Part shown: positions 25,345-34,187 of the stretch, one piece after another
Layout: the number at the start of each line of letters is the position of its first letter
How positions within the stretch are numbered: position 1 is the stretch's first letter
Program-made: the position numbers and the translations under genes
DNA from: Nodularia sp. LEGE 06071
GTDB lineage: Bacteria; Cyanobacteriota; Cyanobacteriia; Cyanobacteriales; Nostocaceae
Reading direction: 5' to 3'
Length of the DNA stretch: 64,000 nt
NCBI RefSeq assembly: GCF_015207755.1
Contig: NZ_JADEWH010000001.1
Location: 620,001-684,000, forward strand
Notes under the pieces: generated by a model
Told to the model about the DNA's origin: nothing
Database searches by the model: none
Seen by the model: only the letters and a program-made list of their open reading frames with translations

Positions 25345-26853
25345 CTATTTACCCTGCGGTGCGCGTCCATAGAGTTGGGTGAGATTTTTCAGGCGATCGC
25401 CTAATTCCGATGTTAAAATTGACGGCTGATAACGCCAATCCCAGTTACCCTCAGCAGTACTAGGAAAATTCATCCGCGCCTCGGTTCCCAAACCTAAAAT
25501 ATCTTGCAAAGGAATAATTGCTTGATTGGCGATCGAACTCAAAGCTAGTCGAATCACATCCCAGTGGATACCTTCCGGAGTGATACAACCTAAATAAAGT
25601 AGTAAATTGCGCTTTTCCCAATCATTAGCTTGATTGAACCAGCCTACAGTTGTGTCATTATCGTGAGTTCCCGTATAAACTACAGCATTACGTGTGTAGT
25701 TGAAAGGTAAAAATGGATTACCGGGATCAGAACCAAAAGCAAACTGCAAAACCTTCATACCGGGAAATTCATACTTGTCCCGCAATGCTTCTACTTCTGG
25801 GGTAATCACCCCCAAATCTTCCGCTAAAACGGGTAAAGTACCCAATTTATTCTTAATCGCATCAAATAACTCATCTCCTGGAGCCTTCATCCACACTCCA
25901 TTCATAGCTGTTTCTTCTCCTCGTTCCACAGCCCAGTAAGCTTCAAAGCCCCGGAAATGGTCAATGCGAATTACATCTATATAATCCAGCATTGCTTCAA
26001 AGCGACCCAGCCACCACTTAAAGTCTTGTTTTTGTAATTCTTCCCAGTTATAAACCGGATTTCCCCATAATTGACCAGTTTCACTAAAGTAATCTGGTGG
26101 AACTCCCGCCATTAAAGCCGGTTCTCTAGTCTCTTCATCTAGACAAAAGATATTCGAGTGCGCCCACACATCAGCGCTATCTTGGGCTACATAGATAGGA
26201 ATATCGCCAATAATGTAAATCCCACTCATGTTCGCATAGGATTTGAGTTCGGACCACTGGCGGAAAAATTCAAATTGGACAAACTTATAATAAAAAATTT
26301 CAGCGGTTAATTTTTCCCTAGCTTCATCCATTGCGGCTGATTCACGCTTGACAAGTTCCGCCTCCCAAGTATGCCAACTGGTATTATTATGAGCATCTTT
26401 CAGCGCCATAAATAAAGCGTAATCATCGAGCCAATAGGCTTTGCTGTCACAAAAACCGGCAAATGCGGTTTTTTGTAAAGGTGTTGCTTTAACTTGAAAA
26501 TTTTCGCAAGCTTTTTTGAGGAATGCAGTCTTGATTGAGTTTACTTGGTCGTAATCTACCTGAGAGTCGTTAAATCCTGGTAAATTAGCAAAGTCTTCTT
26601 CAGCTAGTAAACCTTGCTCTTGCAGTTTTTCTGGGCTGATGAGCATGGGGTTTCCCGCCATTGCTGAATATGCAGCATAGGGAGAATTACCGTATCCAGT
26701 CGGACCTAAAGGTAATACTTGCCAATATTGCTGGTAACTTTCTCTGAGAAAATCAATAAATTTATAGGCTTCTAAGCCTAAATCTCCAATACCAAATCGA
26801 CTGGGAAAAGATGTAGGATGCAGCAAAATACCACTGGATCTAGGAAAAGGCAT
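25345..26853 (-). CDS. malQ: 4-alpha-glucanotransferase (amylomaltase)
   Basis: From the ATG at 26853 (MPFPRSSGILLHPTSFPS) the enzyme has 502 residues; a TTG at 26877 is rejected. It belongs to glycoside hydrolase family 77 and transfers glucan segments between maltodextrins in glycogen turnover. Motifs: FGIGDLG, QVLPLGPTGYGNSPY, VIRIDHFRGF with the nucleophile Asp, LPVLAEDLG with the acid Glu, and VYTGTHDNDT. Length is normal. Monocistronic. Confidence 0.95.
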   Translation of the reverse strand: MPFPRSSGILLHPTSFPSRFGIGDLGLEAYKFIDFLRESYQQYWQVLPLGPTGYGNSPYAAYSAMAGNPMLISPEKLQEQGLLAEEDFANLPGFNDSQVDYDQVNSIKTAFLKKACENFQVKATPLQKTAFAGFCDSKAYWLDDYALFMALKDAHNNTSWHTWEAELVKRESAAMDEAREKLTAEIFYYKFVQFEFFRQWSELKSYANMSGIYIIGDIPIYVAQDSADVWAHSNIFCLDEETREPALMAGVPPDYFSETGQLWGNPVYNWEELQKQDFKWWLGRFEAMLDYIDVIRIDHFRGFEAYWAVERGEETAMNGVWMKAPGDELFDAIKNKLGTLPVLAEDLGVITPEVEALRDKYEFPGMKVLQFAFGSDPGNPFLPFNYTRNAVVYTGTHDNDTTVGWFNQANDWEKRNLLLYLGCITPEGIHWDVIRLALSSIANQAIIPLQDILGLGTEARMNFPSTAEGNWDWRYQPSILTSELGDRLKNLTQLYGRAPQGK

Positions 26854-27062
26854 ATTTAACTTCAAATATAGAAACAAGCGATCCCATAGAATCTATCATG
26901 CTCAGGTCAGCATTGAAAGCTGTCGCCAGATGGAAGTATATGGCGAATTGAGGCAGATTTTCCCCAATGACCAATGACTAATGACCGAAATTTAAAATTT
27001 TCACCCCCCTAGATTTATCTGTGGAGTCAATCCCAAATCCCAAATCTAAAATCTAAAATTGT

Positions 27063-27500
27063 ATGACTTATAGAAATCCTGCACCGACGGTGGATATCAT
27101 CATTGAGTTGGTGGATCGACCACATCGACCGATAGTGTTAATTGAGCGTCACAATTCACCTTTGGGTTGGGCTATTCCTGGTGGTTTTGTGGATTATGGT
27201 GAGGCTGTGGAAGTGGCGGCGCGGCGGGAAGCTGAGGAAGAAACGGGTTTGCAGGTGGAGTTAATTGAACAGTTTTTGGTCTATTCTGACCCTAAGCGCG
27301 ATCGCCGTCAGCATACTATCAGTATTGTGTTTTTGGCAACAGCATCGGGTGAACCAATGGCGGGTGATGATGCTAAGAATGTCGGGGTTTTTGAGTCTTG
27401 GCGTGTGCCGAGTAATTTATGTTTTGACCACGATCGCATTCTGCGGGATTATTGGCAATATCGGCATTATGGGCTGCGTCCGAGGTTGGGTTTTGATTGA
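27063..27500 (+). CDS. NUDIX hydrolase
   Basis: The 145-residue protein has a complete Nudix box ([10 protein letters not shown], then [12 protein letters not shown]) and a short C-terminal tail ending in RPRLGFD. It may act on ADP-ribose or similar nucleotide derivatives; the substrate is not determinable. The last bases of its coding sequence are repeated at 28954, where they form the junction of the downstream tandem duplication. A start at ATG 27063 has no strong ribosome site. Confidence 0.88.
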   Translation: MTYRNPAPTVDIIIELVDRPHRPIVLIERHNSPLGWAIPGGFVDYGEAVEVAARREAEEETGLQVELIEQFLVYSDPKRDRRQHTISIVFLATASGEPMAGDDAKNVGVFESWRVPSNLCFDHDRILRDYWQYRHYGLRPRLGFD

Positions 27501-28953
27501 CGAACCGCCAAGTCGCCAAGTACGCCAAGAAAAGAGATAATTTCTGCGATTATACTGGGTTGGTGGTATTTTAGGGTGCGTTATGGATGCTGAGGAATTG
27601 TTGGAGAAATATGCACAAGGTCATCGGGACTTTAAGAGTGCAAATTTAAGAGGAGTAGACCTCAAAGGTGCTGATTTAAGTGGAATAGACCTAAATGGTG
27701 CTGACCTAATGGGTGCTGATTTAAATGAAGTTAACCTCAGCAAAGCAAATCTTCAAGGCACAAACCTCACTAGAGCATCTTTGACGGGTGCAAATTTAAG
27801 TTGTTTGCAGGAAAGTGCTTCTGCAAATTTCAGTTGGGCAGATTTGAGTGGTACTGACTTGAGTCAGGCGAAGCTGGGTAGTACAAACTTTAGTAGTGCC
27901 AACCTTGATAGTGCCAACTTAAGTGGAGCAAATCTAAGTGGCGCAAACTTTAGTAGTGCCAACCTGGATACTGCTAACTTAAGCGGAGCAAATCTCACTG
28001 GAGTTAAATTTATTAATGCCAACTTGGATAATACTAATTTGAGTGATGCTACGGTACAATCAGCAAACTTAACTGAAGCATCTTTTAAAAACGCAAACTT
28101 TGTTAGAGCGAAACTTACGGGTTCTAATTTTAGTGGTGCTAATTTGCTTGGGGCTGATTTCAGTCAAGCAATCCTAATAAACGTCACGCTCAAAAATGCC
28201 AATTTACAGCTAACCAAGATTCGGGGCGTTAATTTATGCAACGCCGATTTGTCTGGGATGAATCTGGCTGAGGCTGATTTACGTGCTGCTAACCTTAATG
28301 GCGTAAATTTCAAAAAAGCCTATCTTCAAGGAATAAACTTAGATAAAGCAGAGTTGCAAAAAGTAGATTTGACGAAAGCGAATCTGAATGGAGCCAGCCT
28401 CAGAAAGGTAGACTTAACTGGAGCAAATATCTATGGAGCCAGCTTTAAAAATGCTGACCTCACGGGTGCGATAATGCCTGATGGGGAAGTTTACCAGCCG
28501 ACAACCTCTGAAGGGGAAATTGGTCAGGCGGAAACATTATTAGAAAAAGTGATATTTATGACTCGTGAAGTAATTCGCACAGATAACGCACCAGCTCCAG
28601 TGGGACCATATAATCAAGCGATCGCTGCTTCGGGTAAAATGATCTTCGTAGCTGGTCAAATTGCCATTGACCCCCGCCTCGGTGATGTCGTCTACACGGA
28701 TGACGTGAAAAAGCAAACAGAGCAAGTAATGGCTAATCTGGAAGCTATTCTGACTGCATCTGGTGCTAGCTTTGCCGATGTGGTCAAAACCACAGTATTT
28801 TTAGCTGATATGAATGATTTTGCCGCAGTGAATGCGGTTTATGCTCTATCTTTTCCCGAAGAAACCGCTCCAGCGCGTGCTTGTGTGCAGGTGTCACGTC
28901 TGCCAAAGAATGTTTTAGTAGAAATTGATTGTATTGCAGTCATCTGAAAATTT
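27489..28953. repeat. Tandem duplication, unit 1 (~1.46 kb)
   Basis: The unit starts in the last codons of the NUDIX gene (GGTTTTGATT) and runs to just after the first pentapeptide-RidA ORF. The spacer with GAACCGCCAAGTCGCCAAG and TGGGTTGGTGGTATTTTAGG recurs almost base for base from 28954. The offset between matching spacer bases is 1465. Confidence 0.88.
27583..28947 (+). CDS. Pentapeptide-repeat solenoid fused to RidA domain, copy 1
   Basis: The 454-residue protein joins two families. Residues ~15-300 are continuous pentapeptide repeats (A[DN][23 protein letters not shown]...), a right-handed quadrilateral beta-helix. After a linker ([16 protein letters not shown]) residues 326-454 form a complete RidA (YjgF/UK114) domain: [20 protein letters not shown], and [14 protein letters not shown] with the conserved catalytic Arg and C-terminal EIDCIAV. 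RidA deaminates reactive enamines from PLP enzymes. An in-frame ATG at 28558 begins where stand-alone RidA proteins begin, so RidA could also be made separately. A second copy follows. Confidence 0.88.
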   Translation: MDAEELLEKYAQGHRDFKSANLRGVDLKGADLSGIDLNGADLMGADLNEVNLSKANLQGTNLTRASLTGANLSCLQESASANFSWADLSGTDLSQAKLGSTNFSSANLDSANLSGANLSGANFSSANLDTANLSGANLTGVKFINANLDNTNLSDATVQSANLTEASFKNANFVRAKLTGSNFSGANLLGADFSQAILINVTLKNANLQLTKIRGVNLCNADLSGMNLAEADLRAANLNGVNFKKAYLQGINLDKAELQKVDLTKANLNGASLRKVDLTGANIYGASFKNADLTGAIMPDGEVYQPTTSEGEIGQAETLLEKVIFMTREVIRTDNAPAPVGPYNQAIAASGKMIFVAGQIAIDPRLGDVVYTDDVKKQTEQVMANLEAILTASGASFADVVKTTVFLADMNDFAAVNAVYALSFPEETAPARACVQVSRLPKNVLVEIDCIAVI

Positions 28954-30190
28954 GGTTTTGATTAACGAACCGCCAAGTCGCCAAGTACGCCAAGAGAATA
29001 GAGAATTTCTGCGATTATACTGGGTTGGTGGTATTTTAGGGTGCTTTATGGATACTAATGAATTGTTGGAACAATACGCACAAGGTCAACGGGACTTTAA
29101 TAGTGCAAAATTAAGCAGTGTAGACCTCAAAGGTGCTGATTTAAATGATGTTAACCTGAGCAAAGCAAATCTTCAACAAGCAAATCTCACTAGAGCATCT
29201 TTGACAGGTGCAAATTTAAGTTCTTTGCAGAACGGTTATAATGCAAATTTCAGCTGGGCAGATTTGAGTGGTACTGACTTGAGTCATGCGAACGTGAGTA
29301 GCGCAAACTTTCGTCATGCCAATCTTGATAGTGCCAAATTCAGTCAAACAAATCTAAATAGCGCAAACCTAACTAATGCATCCTTGAAAAATGCAATTCT
29401 TGTAAGAGCAGACCTCACAAGTGCTAATTTGAGTGGAGCTAACCTGGCTGGGGCTGATTTGAGTCAAGCAACTCTAAAGAGTGCGACGCTCAAGAATACG
29501 GATTTCCAGCGAACCAAGATTCGAGGTGTTGACTTATCTCAAGCAAGTTTGTTTGGTGTAAATATGGCTAACGCGGATTTAGAAAGAGCCTGTTTGTCAG
29601 ATGCAAATTTAATGATGGCAAACTTTGATGGTGCAAATCTAAAAAAGGTGAATTTAACTGGAGCAAATATTTACGGTGCTACCTTCAAAAATGCAGACCT
29701 CACTGGTGCAATAATGCCTAATGGGGAAGTTTACCAGCCGACAACCTCTGAGGGGGAAATTGGTAAACAAAATACATTATTAGAAAAAGTGATATTTATG
29801 GCTCGTCAAGTAATTCGTACAGATAACGCACCGGCTCCAGTTGGACCATATAATCAAGCGATCGCTGCTTCTGGTCAAATGATCTTCGTAGCTGGTCAAA
29901 TTGCCATTGACCCCCGTCTCGGTGATGTCGTCTACACGGATGACGTGAAAAAGCAAACCGAGCAGGTAATGGCTAATATGGAAGCTATTCTGACTGCATC
30001 TGGTGCTAGCTTTGCCGATGTAGTCAAAACAACAGTATTTTTAGCTGATATGAATGATTTTGCCGCAGTCAATGCGGTTTATGCTCAATCTTTTCCGGAA
30101 GAAACCGCCCCAGCGCGTGCTTGTGTGCAGGTGTCACGTCTGCCCAAGAATGTTTTAGTAGAAATAGATTGCATAGCCGTTATCTAAAAA
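28954..30190. repeat. Tandem duplication, unit 2
   Basis: It contains the same spacer and second fusion gene as unit 1. The RidA portions differ in only 5 of 129 residues, whereas the pentapeptide portion is 75 residues shorter and more diverged, as expected for repeats that gain and lose units. Confidence 0.88.
29048..30187 (+). CDS. Pentapeptide-repeat solenoid fused to RidA domain, copy 2
   Basis: From the ATG at 29048 (MDTNELLEQYAQGQRDF), matching the start of copy 1, the protein has 379 residues; an upstream in-frame extension to 28925 lies in the duplicated spacer and is not used. Pentapeptide repeats cover ~15-225, and a full RidA domain ([20 protein letters not shown] start, coding from 29798) forms the C-terminus with the same catalytic Arg. 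It arose by tandem duplication with copy 1. Fusion of a structural solenoid to RidA is not a standard architecture that I know. Confidence 0.87.
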   Translation: MDTNELLEQYAQGQRDFNSAKLSSVDLKGADLNDVNLSKANLQQANLTRASLTGANLSSLQNGYNANFSWADLSGTDLSHANVSSANFRHANLDSAKFSQTNLNSANLTNASLKNAILVRADLTSANLSGANLAGADLSQATLKSATLKNTDFQRTKIRGVDLSQASLFGVNMANADLERACLSDANLMMANFDGANLKKVNLTGANIYGATFKNADLTGAIMPNGEVYQPTTSEGEIGKQNTLLEKVIFMARQVIRTDNAPAPVGPYNQAIAASGQMIFVAGQIAIDPRLGDVVYTDDVKKQTEQVMANMEAILTASGASFADVVKTTVFLADMNDFAAVNAVYAQSFPEETAPARACVQVSRLPKNVLVEIDCIAVI

Positions 30191-30200
30191 CACTCTTGCT

Positions 30201-30238
30201 CCCCTCCTCGCTTGCGGGGAGGGGTTGGGGGTGGGGTT
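30201..30238. repeat. Dispersed G/C-rich repeat, copy 5
   Basis: The core CTCCTCGCTTGCGGGGAG followed by GGGTTGGGGGTGGGGT lies 14 bases after the stop of the second fusion gene. It belongs to the family seen at 2884 and 6366. Confidence 0.85.
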
Positions 30239-30390
30239 TCTGGGTTTCCGCGTTGAGCGATCGCCTTGAGAAAAATTATCAAATTTAGGCGATGGGCAAA
30301 GCCCCGCCAAAGGCGATCGCACATCAGAAAAAACACTAAATAAATACTTATTAAATTTCTCAATAAAAAATCACAAATTTACCAGCAGAT

Positions 30391-31029
30391 TCAGCCAAAA
30401 TTGCTATGGCGTATAACTGGCGGCTCTTCTTTGCTATCCTCGGCAAAGTGCTTGTCCATAATTTTAGGAACTTGTGTAGATGGAATGCGACTATAGCGGG
30501 TTTTGTCTGGCATCACTATATTAGGCCCAGCCTTGCAGTTCTTCATACAGCCAGTACCTTTAATAGTTACTTTATCTTCCAAACCGCGATGACTTAAAGC
30601 CGCCTCCAATGCTTGACAAACTGCTTTACCACCACGTTTCATGCAATCAGACTTTTGACACACCAAAATTGTGTCTTTATTTTTACCTGATTTGTCCTTA
30701 GCGGTTTTCATTGCTGGGGGTTCCTGTATTGGGGTAACAGTTGCGACTTTCCCTATCTCAGGACGTGCTGCCATCACACGCTCGGCTTTTAATGTCACCT
30801 TATCCTTTTTTATATCATGCTTCTTGTAGCCCACAACTTGTAACCAAGTCCCTGGCGCTAAACGCAAATCAAAAGCCATGCGTAAATGTTTAGCGAGTTT
30901 AACATAGCATTCACCATCGGCAGTGCCTAATAACAAACCTTTGACCTTGTAGCCATCTTTAATTACAAAATCGACAAACCTTCCTTCCAGGCAAAATTCT
31001 GAGATATCTGTACTATAGGATGCATTCAT
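30391..31029 (-). CDS. Thioredoxin-like 2Fe-2S ferredoxin with extra N-terminal domain
   Basis: The 212-residue protein has a C-terminal thioredoxin-like 2Fe-2S domain (about 125-200): CQKSDCMKRGG and GTGCMKNCKAGPNIV supply four cysteines in the usual spacing, as in NuoE/HoxE-like and Shethna-type ferredoxins. The N-terminal ~110 residues (FVDFVIKDGYKVKGLLLGTADGECYVKLAKHLR) look like a small beta-barrel and are not part of a usual ferredoxin. An AGGAGG ribosome site precedes the ATG at 31029. It is probably a soluble electron carrier or redox sensor; the partner is unknown. Confidence 0.82.
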   Translation of the reverse strand: MNASYSTDISEFCLEGRFVDFVIKDGYKVKGLLLGTADGECYVKLAKHLRMAFDLRLAPGTWLQVVGYKKHDIKKDKVTLKAERVMAARPEIGKVATVTPIQEPPAMKTAKDKSGKNKDTILVCQKSDCMKRGGKAVCQALEAALSHRGLEDKVTIKGTGCMKNCKAGPNIVMPDKTRYSRIPSTQVPKIMDKHFAEDSKEEPPVIRHSNFG

Positions 31030-31085
31030 TTTTCTTAACCTCCTGTTAACTAACTGAGTCTGAATATCTGTTATACGTCAAAACT

Positions 31086-31364
31086 TCAAAACTTTCGGTA
31101 GCGGCCTTTCCAACAGTGTTCAAGATTCCCAATCAACTCTTGACGAGGTGCTGTTAATTGCTGCATTACAGACCACAATTGAACAACTGTTAAAGGGTTG
31201 TTAATCTCCACCCGCAATGGCTGGTTAGCCTCACACCAACAGGGAATATCTAACTCCTGTAAGCGTTGATAGACTTGCCATCGGTCAGCCCAGTCCACCC
31301 CTACCCCGACGACAAAATTTTTCTCGATTTCTGAACTTAACGATTTCAAGCGACTAGCCCTCAA
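31086..31364 (-). CDS. Asr1405/Asl0597-like small protein
   Basis: The ORF encodes up to 92 residues; the core WADRWQVYQRLQELDIPCWC and NQPLRVEINNPLTVVQLWSV is what I recall for the Asr1405/Asl0597 family of Nostocales, whose function is unknown. The assigned start is a TTG at 31364; an internal GTG (GTG GAC TGG) is another possibility, so the N-terminus is uncertain. It lies 56 bases upstream of the ferredoxin gene on the same strand and may be its operon partner. Confidence 0.68.
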   Translation of the reverse strand: MRASRLKSLSSEIEKNFVVGVGVDWADRWQVYQRLQELDIPCWCEANQPLRVEINNPLTVVQLWSVMQQLTAPRQELIGNLEHCWKGRYRKF

Positions 31365-31733
31365 CGTGCGACTAAATTGCAGTAACTAAATTGTTTTGAC
31401 CCCCTAATTCCGAGAATCTTTGGGAGTACTACCTCTTTAAACCAGCATACCTTAAGTGCAAACAATTCTCAGTTACATAAATAAAAAATATCAAAACTTT
31501 GTCATAATTTCCGGTTATGAATCTGAAATTCGGGAGGAGGGAGTAGGCTTCGCCGAAGGTCTGAACGGCTATAGCCAGTGTGGAAAGTGTCAAAACACAA
31601 GGTAGATTCTTCCCCAATACCCCCAAATGGATGAAAAATACCTTTTTTGCTCATGCAGAACAGAAAAGTTTGGGGATTTGAAGTTTAAAGGTTTTGATGA
31701 AGCGGATCTCAGTTTTGCAAATTCCGGCTCCCT

Positions 31734-31900
31734 CTCCTTAGTAACTACGGTGTACACACAAGTCTTATCAAGTTGCCTAACAGCGTTTCGATCCCCCCTA
31801 ACCCCCCTTGAGAAGGGGGGAATTGGAATTAAAGTCCCCCTTTTTAAGGGGGATTTAGGGGGATCAGATCACTTGTGTGTACACGATAGCTCCTTAGTAA
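31734..31900. mobile_element. MITE-like element, copy 2, with 11-bp target duplication
   Basis: A 145-bp element at 31745-31889 has ends related to copy 1 (CTACGGTGTACACACAAGT on the left; CTATCGTGTACACACAAGT on the other strand at the right). It is bounded by an exact 11-bp repeat CTCCTTAGTAA at 31734-31744 and 31890-31900, within a host palindrome (CTCCTTAGTAAGGAG). Its inner part is a different palindromic repeat (GATCCCCCCTAACCCCC ... AAGGGGGATTTAGGGGGATC). It has no coding capacity. Confidence 0.82.
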
Positions 31901-32175
31901 GGAGAGGGTTGGGGTGAGGTTTTATCAAGCTCACACAAAAAGTCAGATGCTGGCATTTTGATGTTTATAAAATAGTTTCAAATTATTCTCATTAGGAAAA
32001 ATAAAACATTACATAATGGGGCTGAAATTATCTTACTTAAGAGGAATAATTGCTATTTTAGAGACAGAAAAATTTAATTTATTAGATATTAATTAAGCTT
32101 GCTTTTATTTTTTAAATGTTAAGATGTAAAAGATAAGCAGTTAAATGTCACTACTGTTAAAAACCGAGGAGAACC
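31901..32175 (+). promoter_or_regulatory. AT-rich upstream region of dps with strong ribosome site
   Basis: The sequence is very AT-rich from about 31960 and ends with CCGAGGAGAACC directly before the dps ATG, a GAGGAGA ribosome site at ideal spacing. A promoter is expected here; no regulator box could be assigned with confidence. Confidence 0.4.
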
Positions 32176-32730
32176 ATGTCTGATACACAAACCTTATTAC
32201 AAAACTTTGGTCAGGTTTATGACAATCCTGTATTGCTAGATCGCAGTGTAACCGCTCCAGTTACTGAAGGTTTTAACGTTGTATTAGCGAGCTTTCAAGC
32301 ACTATTCTTGCAATATCAAAAGCATCATTTTGTAGTGGAAGGTGCAGAATTTTACTCACTGCATGAGTTCTTTAGCGACCACTACGAGCAAGTACAAGAT
32401 CATATCCATGAAATTGGCGAGCGGTTAAACGGACTGGGTGGTGTACCAGCTGCTAGTTTCAGCAAGTTAGCAGAATTAACCTGTTTTGAACAAGAACCCG
32501 ATGGCGTATATTCTTGTCGCCAAATGGTAGAAAATGACTTAGCCGCAGAACAAGCCATCCTCAACGTTATTCGTCGTCAAGCTTCTCAGGCTGAAAGTTT
32601 AGGCGACCGGGGTACACGCTATCTCTACGAGCAAATTCTGTTAAAAACTGAAGAAAGAGCTTACCACTTAGCGCACTTCCTCGCTAAAGATAGCTTAACT
32701 TTAGGATTTGTCCAACCTGCTCAAAATTAG
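32176..32730 (+). CDS. dps: Dps-family ferritin-like protein
   Basis: The 184-residue protein fits the Dps family: four-helix bundle with [33 protein letters not shown], in which the H...H...D/E ferroxidase residues of the intersubunit site ([18 protein letters not shown]) are recognisable, and [13 protein letters not shown]. Dps 12-mers oxidise and store iron with H2O2 and protect DNA. Nostocales encode several Dps paralogues; which one this is cannot be told. It has a strong ribosome site and a downstream terminator, so it is probably monocistronic. Confidence 0.9.
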   Translation: MSDTQTLLQNFGQVYDNPVLLDRSVTAPVTEGFNVVLASFQALFLQYQKHHFVVEGAEFYSLHEFFSDHYEQVQDHIHEIGERLNGLGGVPAASFSKLAELTCFEQEPDGVYSCRQMVENDLAAEQAILNVIRRQASQAESLGDRGTRYLYEQILLKTEERAYHLAHFLAKDSLTLGFVQPAQN

Positions 32731-32803
32731 TCCGTTGATAATTCCAGGTTAGTGAAGTCTACACTGAGGAAAGAGTTGGCAGACTTAAACCTTAAAAAAA
32801 TCT

Positions 32804-32842
32804 AAAAATGGCAGGGGTATGTGATTACTCTCTGCCATTTTT
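32804..32842 (+). terminator. Intrinsic terminator after dps
   Basis: AAAAATGGCAG and CTGCCATTTTT form a perfect 11-bp stem around a 17-base loop, ending in a U run, 74 bases after the dps stop. Confidence 0.82.
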
Positions 32843-33470
32843 AATGTCAACTCGTTTTCTGATGAGAATATACCAAATTAGCTTGTGTAAGTAGGCTTAG
32901 TTTTTGTAGACTCAGGTCTTGGTTACTGTGGGGAAAGCAAGCACAGTCTTAGCTAAACTTGGTATAAATAAAAAGACACATGAAAAACATTATCTAGGTA
33001 AGCAATAAACATGAGAAAATATTGTCAATGAGCTATTCAGAAAATATTTCTATTAAGTTAAGATGTAGAAATTAAACTGTCAGTAAAATTTTGATGCGAA
33101 AAGAATTAATTATTTGATTATATAGTTAGTTTTAATTACAAATATTTGCTAATAAACAGCATATAGTTACTGAGAATTAATCAAAATTGTTTATACAATA
33201 AATTACAATCCAAAAGATACCCGACTTCTTCAAGAAGTCGGGTATCTGAGCCTCTCAGTTGAGGGAATGAGGTAAACCGAAGAAATCAGCAGAGGTGGGC
33301 TAATTATTCGCCTGTTATAGCAACCGCCAAGGTTGTTAGGACATGGCAAAAGCCTAAAATCCAGTCACAGCGAGTCTTTCACTTTTGACTTTAGCTATAC
33401 CTTTCCCGCTCAGTCGGGATGGCGATATCTACAACGGGCTGCGCCGACGCTTATAGCACTGATACACTGT
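32843..33470. other. Intergenic stretch with one palindromic repeat
   Basis: The region is AT-rich without a convincing gene. It holds the 31-nt palindrome at 33216-33246. From about 33290 the base composition rises as the IS605-type remnant begins. Confidence 0.4.
33216..33246. repeat. 31-nt perfect palindrome, sister of 1079-1109
   Basis: Arms GATACCCGACTTCT and AGAAGTCGGGTATC pair perfectly around a TCA loop. Compared with the copy at 1079, the C-to-A change in one arm is matched by a G-to-T change in the other, so the pairing is conserved. Confidence 0.8.
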
Positions 33471-34013
33471 GACACTCCCCGCGATAAATCGACGGGGATT
33501 CTTAGTTCATCGACGTGCCTTAAAATTGTCTATCCTTGCGGCAATACTTAAACCTGATACCCGTTCAATAGAACCAAGTATCTAGTCTAATTTAAACAAC
33601 TCCAGTGGGCTTCATCTCCCTAAGCGTTGGAGAATAATTCTCCAGTTCCGGTATGCCCTACCGTACTTTAATTCAATTAATAGTTTGATTTACTGGATTG
33701 AATGCTCATTGGCATCCTGGCTTTTTTTATCGTGGTATTTCGCTACCCACTATCCATTGTTTTTTCCTAGCCAGTCGTTTTGGGGTTGGTTATCCATTTG
33801 TGCTAGCGGTTATTCTACCTGTGGCATAATTACATTGTACCCTCAAATGTTCGTGTATGTCTAGGGAGAAATCAATTAAGGTTAGGCTATCTCAGTATGA
33901 GCTTCAGCAGTTAAAACAAGAGGCTGAAAAACAAGGGGTAGGAATGTCTGATATTCTCAGGAAGTGTATAGCTCAATTCCCAAAGCCGTCGTAGAACGAC
34001 GGGGCTTTAAACC
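33471..34013. mobile_element. IS200/IS605-type remnant with RHH gene, transposase lost
   Basis: On the minus strand, GAATCCCCGTCGATTTATCG followed by CGGGGAGTGTCA (about 33470-33501) is the end-hairpin form I know from cyanobacterial tnpB elements. At the other side, next to the small RHH gene, CCGTCG-TAGAA-CGACGG with GGGCTTTAAACCC forms the second end (33986-34013). No tnpA or tnpB frame remains between them. The 33500-33850 segment, where an omega-RNA/tnpB tail would lie, has several hairpins. The assignment rests on recalled end structures. Confidence 0.5.
33857..33994 (+). CDS. Small ribbon-helix-helix-like protein of IS605-type element
   Basis: The 45-residue ORF (MSREKSIKVRLSQYELQQLK, then QEAEKQGVGMSDILRKCIAQF) shows the beta-strand plus two-helix pattern of small CopG/Arc-type DNA-binding proteins. 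Similar ORFs sit at one end of tnpB-type elements in cyanobacteria, reading outward, and their role is unknown. Its stop codon lies inside the end hairpin at 33986-34002, so the gene and the element end overlap. Confidence 0.6.
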   Translation: MSREKSIKVRLSQYELQQLKQEAEKQGVGMSDILRKCIAQFPKPS

Positions 34014-34187
34014 CAACTTTTCGGTAATTACGGCAGTTTCCCTGATCAAATAGCTGGCGTTCCAGATGAGAAAAATCAAGGTCTGTGCTATCTCAAACCT
34101 GGAAAACTTAATAATAAATAATATGACCGAGGGTAAAGACCCTTAAAATAATCAAGATTTGTATTCTCTTACTCAAACCCAAATACT

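Noticed and set aside
28925-29047. In-frame upstream extension of the second pentapeptide-RidA ORF
   Set aside because: The added codons lie in the duplicated non-coding spacer, and copy 1 begins at the homologous ATG.
31627-31917. 96-codon frame across the MITE-like element
   Set aside because: The middle is translated from the palindromic element and its flanks, and the C-terminal half is repeat-derived.
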